25,883 nucleotides of DNA, taken from the NCBI GenBank assembly GCA_039186435.1, contig JBCDAA010000081.1:1-25883 (forward strand), written 5' to 3'. Positions 22,331-25,883 of this stretch are shown in pieces. The notes under the pieces were generated by a model that did not search any database, was not told where the DNA came from, and saw only the letters and a list, made by a program, of their open reading frames with translations. Position numbers and translations under genes: made by a program. Source of the stretch: JALVDI01 sp039186435 (GTDB taxonomy: Bacteria; Myxococcota_A; Polyangia; Polyangiales; Houyiibacteriaceae). The number at the start of each line of letters is the position of its first letter. The stretch's first letter is position 1.

Positions 22331-23197
22331 ATGAACCAGATCGATCGCTACGGCCCCTGGGCCCTCATCACCGGCGCCTCCCAAGGCATTGGGGAGGGCT
22401 TCGCTCGCGAGCTTGCCGCTCGTGGATTCCACCTCGTCCTCGTGTCTCGACGACCGGAGCGACTCACCGAACTCGCCGCCGAACTCCGGCGCGACTCTCG
22501 CATCGAAACGCGCGTGGTGACCGCCGATCTCAGCGTACCGGGCGCCGCAAAAGGAATCGCGGAAGCGATCAAGGATCTCGACGTCGGGCTGGTGATCTCC
22601 AACGCTGGCGCCGCACGCATGGGCGGGTTTCTTCAGAACCAAGCGGAGCACCTTCGCGCCGACCTCTACCTCAACGCGCTAAGTCACCTCGAACTCGCAC
22701 ACGCCATGGGGTCTCGGTTTCGCGCGCGAGGTCGGACCGGCGGAATCCTCTTCGTCTCCTCGACGGCGTCGCTACAGCCCATGGCGCTCGGAGCGACGTA
22801 TTCCGGAGCGAAAGCGTTCGTTTCGAACTTGGGGGAGTCCCTCCACGCCGAGTTCGCCGAGATGGACGTCGACGTGACCGTGCTTCTCCCCGGACCGACC
22901 AACACAAACGGACTTCACGATCGCGACGACATTGCCCTCGGTAACCTTCCGATGCCGGCAATGAGCGTTGGCGCACTCGTTCGCGAAGGACTTCGTGCCC
23001 TCCAAAAACGTCGCGCGCGACACATCGCCGGCTGGATGAACCGCTGGAGCGCACGTCTGCTCCCGCGGCGCGTGATGGCCTGGATGCTCAGCAAAATCCT
23101 CCGGCGAAATGCGGCGCCGCATCTATTGCCCACGGCTCCCCTCGCAGAGCCGGCTCGCGTCCTCGTCGCCGCAAAACCTCAAGGAACGGCGGCATGA
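22331..23197 (+). CDS. Short-chain dehydrogenase/reductase
   Basis: This 288-residue classical SDR has the cofactor motif TGASQGIG at 14-21, the structural NAG at 91-93, the catalytic Ser144 region (FVSSTASLQP), and Tyr157 and Lys161 in YSGAKAFVSNLGESL. The basic Arg after the second strand (LVSRRPERL) favours NADP(H). After the core comes a C-terminal extension with several basic helices (WMNRWSARLLPRRVMAWMLSKILRR), which could be membrane-associated. A fair Shine-Dalgarno sequence (AAAGGGAAA) precedes the ATG. The last codons overlap the DUF4345 gene by ATGA, so the two are coupled. Control by the divergent LysR protein is likely (inference). Confidence 0.93.
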   Translation: MNQIDRYGPWALITGASQGIGEGFARELAARGFHLVLVSRRPERLTELAAELRRDSRIETRVVTADLSVPGAAKGIAEAIKDLDVGLVISNAGAARMGGFLQNQAEHLRADLYLNALSHLELAHAMGSRFRARGRTGGILFVSSTASLQPMALGATYSGAKAFVSNLGESLHAEFAEMDVDVTVLLPGPTNTNGLHDRDDIALGNLPMPAMSVGALVREGLRALQKRRARHIAGWMNRWSARLLPRRVMAWMLSKILRRNAAPHLLPTAPLAEPARVLVAAKPQGTAA

Positions 23198-23559
23198 TCA
23201 TGGAACATGCACTCGTCATTCTCGTCTGTCTGCCCCTCGCAGGACTTGGCCTTCGATCGATGTTCGCTCCTGCGGGAATCGCAAAGACGATGTCGATCGC
23301 CCCGGACGGTTCCGCCGGGCTCAATACCGTTCGCGGCGTCCTGGGCGGCCTCTTCCTCGCGTGCGTGTCGATGCTCGCCCTTGGCGTCGCGATGGGAGAG
23401 CATCTTTGGTTTCTCTCGGTCGCGATCGTGATGGGTGTGATCGCGTTCGGCCGCCTCGTAGGAATCGTGGCCGACGGATTCGACCGGGCGGTGGTCCCGC
23501 CCCTTGTGGTCGAAGTCCTCTTCGCGTCGGTGTTGGTCAGCGCGTACTTGCTGGCATGA
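23194..23559 (+). CDS. DUF4345-type small membrane protein
   Basis: This 121-residue protein has four predicted membrane helices: residues 6-22, a middle pair (GLFLACVSMLALGVAMG and FLSVAIVMGVIAFGRLVG) and a final helix (VEVLFASVLVSAYLLA). The G-L-N-x-x-R-G motif after the first helix (GLNTVRGVLGG) matches DUF4345. The family's function is unknown; it often accompanies oxidoreductases. The start codon overlaps the SDR stop (ATGA), and the last 23 bases overlap the convergent SDR at 23537. Confidence 0.8.
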   Translation: MIMEHALVILVCLPLAGLGLRSMFAPAGIAKTMSIAPDGSAGLNTVRGVLGGLFLACVSMLALGVAMGEHLWFLSVAIVMGVIAFGRLVGIVADGFDRAVVPPLVVEVLFASVLVSAYLLA

Positions 23560-24328
23560 CCTGCGCGAGCATCGACTCGATGGCGCGTACCACCCGCTGC
23601 GCTTTTTCACCGTCGAGCGCGTCGGGATGTGGCGGCCCGAAGCGGCCGATGTCGTTGTCGAAGTACTTGCCGGACTCTTCGCCCTCCGCTTCGAGGGCGA
23701 GGCGCACCAAGATTCGCGCTCCGATCGCAACGTCGCCGCCGGCGACTCCAAATCCGTCGCGAACCATCTTGGTTCCCAGCATCGAGCCCGGGTTCACCGC
23801 GACGACCGAGGGCCCGTCCGCACCGAGGGCGTCGGCGAGCGCCCGCGACCACATCGTAAGCGCAAGCTTGCTCTGGGCGTACGCCGCACCCGCCGAGAGA
23901 CCACCGGCCGTCGCGAACGCGTCTGCGGCGACGCTCTGCTGGGCCGCCGAAGAAACGTTGATCACGCGCCCACCTGGGAGGACTGGCAGCAGCTCACGCG
24001 TCAAAAGGTAGGGGGCCACGGCGTTGACCACGAAGCGGACGTCGATGCCCTGGGCCACCGTGTTCGACGTGTGAAAGACACCGGCGTTGTTAATGAGGAC
24101 GTCGAGCTTCGAGTGCGCGGCCCGGACCTCCTCCGCGAGGGATTGCACGTCCGCGAGTTTCGACAGATCGGCACGGAAGGCCTGGACGCCGCCGAGCTCG
24201 CTTGCCACGCGTACAAGCTTCTCCTCCGTTCGCCCGTGCAAGAGCACGCGATGTCCCTGCGACACCAAGAGCTTCGCGGCTTCAAGGCCGATTCCGTCGG
24301 TGGAACCAGTGATGAGGATCGTTTTCAT
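23537..24328 (-). CDS. Short-chain dehydrogenase/reductase
   Basis: This 263-residue SDR has TGSTDGIG at 7-14, NNAG at 80-83, the catalytic Ser in RVINVSSAAQ (126/127), and Tyr150 and Lys154 in YAQSKLAL. The segment VVAVNPGSMLGTKMV follows the active site. The arrangement and the loop after the second strand (HGRTEEKL) resemble retinol dehydrogenase-like bacterial SDRs; the substrate is unknown. The start ATG lies 12 bases after the luciferase-like gene stop, with a GAAAGGT site, so this is the last gene of a three-gene operon. Its end overlaps the convergent DUF4345 gene by 23 bases. Confidence 0.93.
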   Translation of the reverse strand: MKTILITGSTDGIGLEAAKLLVSQGHRVLLHGRTEEKLVRVASELGGVQAFRADLSKLADVQSLAEEVRAAHSKLDVLINNAGVFHTSNTVAQGIDVRFVVNAVAPYLLTRELLPVLPGGRVINVSSAAQQSVAADAFATAGGLSAGAAYAQSKLALTMWSRALADALGADGPSVVAVNPGSMLGTKMVRDGFGVAGGDVAIGARILVRLALEAEGEESGKYFDNDIGRFGPPHPDALDGEKAQRVVRAIESMLAQVMPASTR

Positions 24329-24340
24329 GGAGCGGACCTT

Positions 24341-25321
24341 TCAGGAAAGGGACGAAAACGCCGGAAGCACATCCTCGGCGAGGCGGCGCATCGTGTCTTC
24401 GACGCTGGATTGGTTAAACCGAAGGTTGAGGGCGACGTGGTTGACGCCGATGGTGGCGAGGGATCGCAGATAGGTTCGAAGGGGGTTTGCGCCGAGGCGA
24501 AAGCCGAGATGGATCGGTCGGGGGGGCGCATTCGCATCGTCCGTGAGGTCGACGTAGAGTGGCTGAAGAACAGGCTGGGCGGGACGACCCGCCTCACGCA
24601 CTCGCTCGCGCCAGCCTTGAATAATGCGCGACTGCATTTCAGGGGTTCGCGGGTAGATCATCCACCCGTCGCCGTTCGCCGCGATCCACGCGGGGTCCTG
24701 CTGGCTCCCGCCGGTGATCAGGAGGGGAAGCCTGGGACCGACCGGCTTGGGCAGCATGTCCAGCCCGAAGGTCGGCGCGCCGAAGGGACTCGAAAAGCGT
24801 GGCGCCGTTTTCCCCATCTCCCGCAGGTACGCGTAGCTCTCGCGAAAGCGCGTTCCACGCTCGGAAAACGACACACCAAGCGCGGGGTACTCCTCAGGCC
24901 GGTCTCCCGACGCAATCCCGAGAATCAGCCGTCCTCCCGAAAGCACGTCCACGCTCGCGGCGGCCTTGGCAACGTGTGCGGGGTGACGGAGGGGGAGCAC
25001 GATGCTCGCAACCCCCAGGGCGATGCGATTCGTCGCGGCCGCGAGATACCCGAGGTAGACAAAGGGATCGTAGAGCTGCCCCGCATCGCCAAAGGACGGC
25101 ACATTGAAGGGCACGTCACGAAGCCAAACCGCCGAAAAGCCGAGTTCCTCGGCAAGCCGCACGCGCGAGAGGTGACTCTCCATCGTTGGGGTCGGACCGT
25201 GCGGGTACGACTCGAGAGGAACGACGAGACCCACGGTCATCGCCTCTGCCCGAAAGACGGAATCGTACCCGCGGTTGATGGACGCAAACGCTTCCGCGCG
25301 GTGCAGCAGAGACTCAGGCAA
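24341..25321 (-). CDS. LLM-class luciferase-like flavin oxidoreductase
   Basis: This 326-residue protein is a bacterial luciferase-like (LLM) monooxygenase with a TIM-barrel fold. Recognisable segments are LTVGLVVPLES (as MTVGLVVPLES), AEELGFSAVWLRDVPFNVPS, YLGYLAAATNRIALGVASIVLPLRHP, VDVLSGGRLILGIASGDRPEEYPALG, and GRPLLITGGSQQDPAWIA. It matches the BA3436-like luciferase-type subgroup. Such enzymes use FMN or F420 from a partner reductase; the substrate is unknown. The start is a TTG at 25321 overlapping the DUF1330 stop by 8 bases, consistent with coupling; the only later Met, at about residue 28, would remove conserved N-terminal residues (RGYDSVF). Confidence 0.9.
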   Translation of the reverse strand: MPESLLHRAEAFASINRGYDSVFRAEAMTVGLVVPLESYPHGPTPTMESHLSRVRLAEELGFSAVWLRDVPFNVPSFGDAGQLYDPFVYLGYLAAATNRIALGVASIVLPLRHPAHVAKAAASVDVLSGGRLILGIASGDRPEEYPALGVSFSERGTRFRESYAYLREMGKTAPRFSSPFGAPTFGLDMLPKPVGPRLPLLITGGSQQDPAWIAANGDGWMIYPRTPEMQSRIIQGWRERVREAGRPAQPVLQPLYVDLTDDANAPPRPIHLGFRLGANPLRTYLRSLATIGVNHVALNLRFNQSSVEDTMRRLAEDVLPAFSSLS

Positions 25322-25616
25322 GGTCGTCTTTGCCGTCGATGAGAAAGTGATGGCTTACCGAACCGGCGGTGCGCGCCTTCAGGTGCGGCACGTACTCCGG
25401 GTCGCTCATGAACGCGAGCGCGGCTTCTCTCGAGGGCCACTCGAGGACAATGCGAAGGGCGGCGTCGTCGCCCTGCCCTTCCAACCTTTCGTGGCTCGCA
25501 GTGCGCGCGAGGTACTTGCCTCCATGCTTTGCGACCAGCGCGTTCGCGGAGCCGATGTAGTCCGGAATCCAGTCTTCGGTGGTAGGGGTAACGGCCAAAA
25601 CGGAGTAGACAGCCAC
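25314..25616 (-). CDS. DUF1330 domain protein
   Basis: This 100-residue protein is a small dimeric alpha-beta barrel of the DUF1330/ABM-like type: MAVYSVLAVTPTTEDWIPDYIGS, then HGGKYLARTASHERLEG, RIVLEWPSREAALAFMSDPEYVPHLKAR. Pairs of such proteins usually act as binding or non-cofactor oxygenase-like folds; the role is unknown. The start is GTG at 25616 with a good AAAGGAG site 8 bases upstream. It is the first gene of the operon with the luciferase-like protein and the SDR, and its end overlaps the second gene by 8 bases. Confidence 0.85.
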   Translation of the reverse strand: MAVYSVLAVTPTTEDWIPDYIGSANALVAKHGGKYLARTASHERLEGQGDDAALRIVLEWPSREAALAFMSDPEYVPHLKARTAGSVSHHFLIDGKDDLA

Positions 25617-25737
25617 GATCGCGCTCCTTTACGGATTTGATAGAGATTTGACGGGACGAAATTCGCGATTCCGTCTCCACACGAATGATTTAGCGACCCT
25701 TCTCGGCGAAGGGAAGCGACCTTGGGTTGGATTACTT

Positions 25738-25752
25738 TCAACATTTTGTTGA
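25738..25752. promoter_or_regulatory. Perfect palindrome before the second LysR gene, candidate operator
   Basis: TCAACA-TTT-TGTTGA is a perfect 6-3-6 inverted repeat 10 bases upstream of the LysR GTG start, in the AT-rich 25617-25762 gap shared with the divergent DUF1330 operon. It is a good candidate LysR operator controlling both sides (inference). Confidence 0.65.
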
Positions 25753-25762
25753 TAATCGAACC

Positions 25763-25883
25763 GTGAAGATTCGGGACTTCGAGCTGGTGGTGCGCGTTGC
25801 AGAGGCGGGGTCCATGAGCCTTGCCGCGCAGCAGCTAAACCTCACACCCGCGGCCGTCAGCGCCGCCATTCGGCGCATCGAAG
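25763..25883 (+). CDS. LysR family transcriptional regulator, N-terminal part (3' end outside window)
   Basis: The gene starts with GTG at 25763 and runs off the window. The first 40 residues are the LysR winged helix-turn-helix: VKIRDFELVVRVAEAGSMSL then AAQQLNLTPAAVSAAIRRIE, with the S-M-S-x-A-A-x-x-L and T-P-A-A-V-S elements of the family. It is divergent from the DUF1330/luciferase-like/SDR operon, its likely target, with a palindrome between. The GTG is the only plausible start in frame. Confidence 0.9.
   Translation, partial: MKIRDFELVVRVAEAGSMSLAAQQLNLTPAAVSAAIRRIE

Noticed and set aside
23504..25342. A 612-residue open frame on the plus strand
   Set aside because: It lies antisense to two clear genes (an SDR and a luciferase-like protein) and its Arg/Gly/His-rich product is typical of high-GC antisense frames.

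Overview
The window reads as a high-GC chromosome fragment from a myxobacterium-like bacterium (Myxococcota, probably Polyangia; inference). The evidence is a C-terminal MYXO-CTERM-type sorting signal on the 12432-14378 protein, a DUF4215-type 'Myxococcus cysteine-rich' tail on the 18501-19934 protein, a MopE-type DADGDG motif, several Cys-rich lipoproteins, a Hanks-type Ser/Thr kinase with a helical repeat tail, and long antisense ORFs typical of very high GC3 DNA. No tRNA, rRNA, CRISPR array, insertion sequence or phage gene is visible. Left block (1-3787): small redox genes, each paired with its own regulator. They are the end of a short-chain dehydrogenase (SDR), a GlxA/AraC regulator divergent from a small ABM monooxygenase-like protein, and an AraC regulator divergent from an aldo-keto reductase. 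Intergenic repeats in both divergent gaps look like regulator sites. Second block (3804-7932, all minus): a beta-barrel-like secreted protein, an ECF-type sigma factor, a FecR-like membrane protein with a TPR-like tail, and a lipoprotein with twelve Cys-Cys knots. The last three overlap by ATGA and form one translationally coupled cassette. Centre (8059-11665, plus): a YbjT-like NAD(P)-binding protein and a soluble Ser/Thr kinase. Third block (11666-19934, all minus): surface and electron-transfer proteins. They are a Cys-rich lipoprotein, the MopE-like MYXO-CTERM protein, a four-gene operon (di-haem DUF1111 oxidoreductase, imelysin, cytochrome P460-like protein, and a protein with carboxypeptidase-regulatory-like beta modules), and a beta-helix protein upstream. 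An ATP-grasp protein of probable R2K type follows at 20076. Right block (20853-25883): a decayed NmrA-like oxidoreductase, a LysR regulator divergent from an SDR-DUF4345 pair, and an SDR/luciferase-like/DUF1330 operon divergent from a second LysR gene that runs off the end. Palindromes at or just before both LysR start codons are probable operators. The most interesting items are the sigma-FecR-Cys-knot cassette, the P460/imelysin/di-haem operon beside a MopE-like surface protein, the NmrA pseudogene with a possible frameshifted small gene beside it, and the regulator-site candidates.
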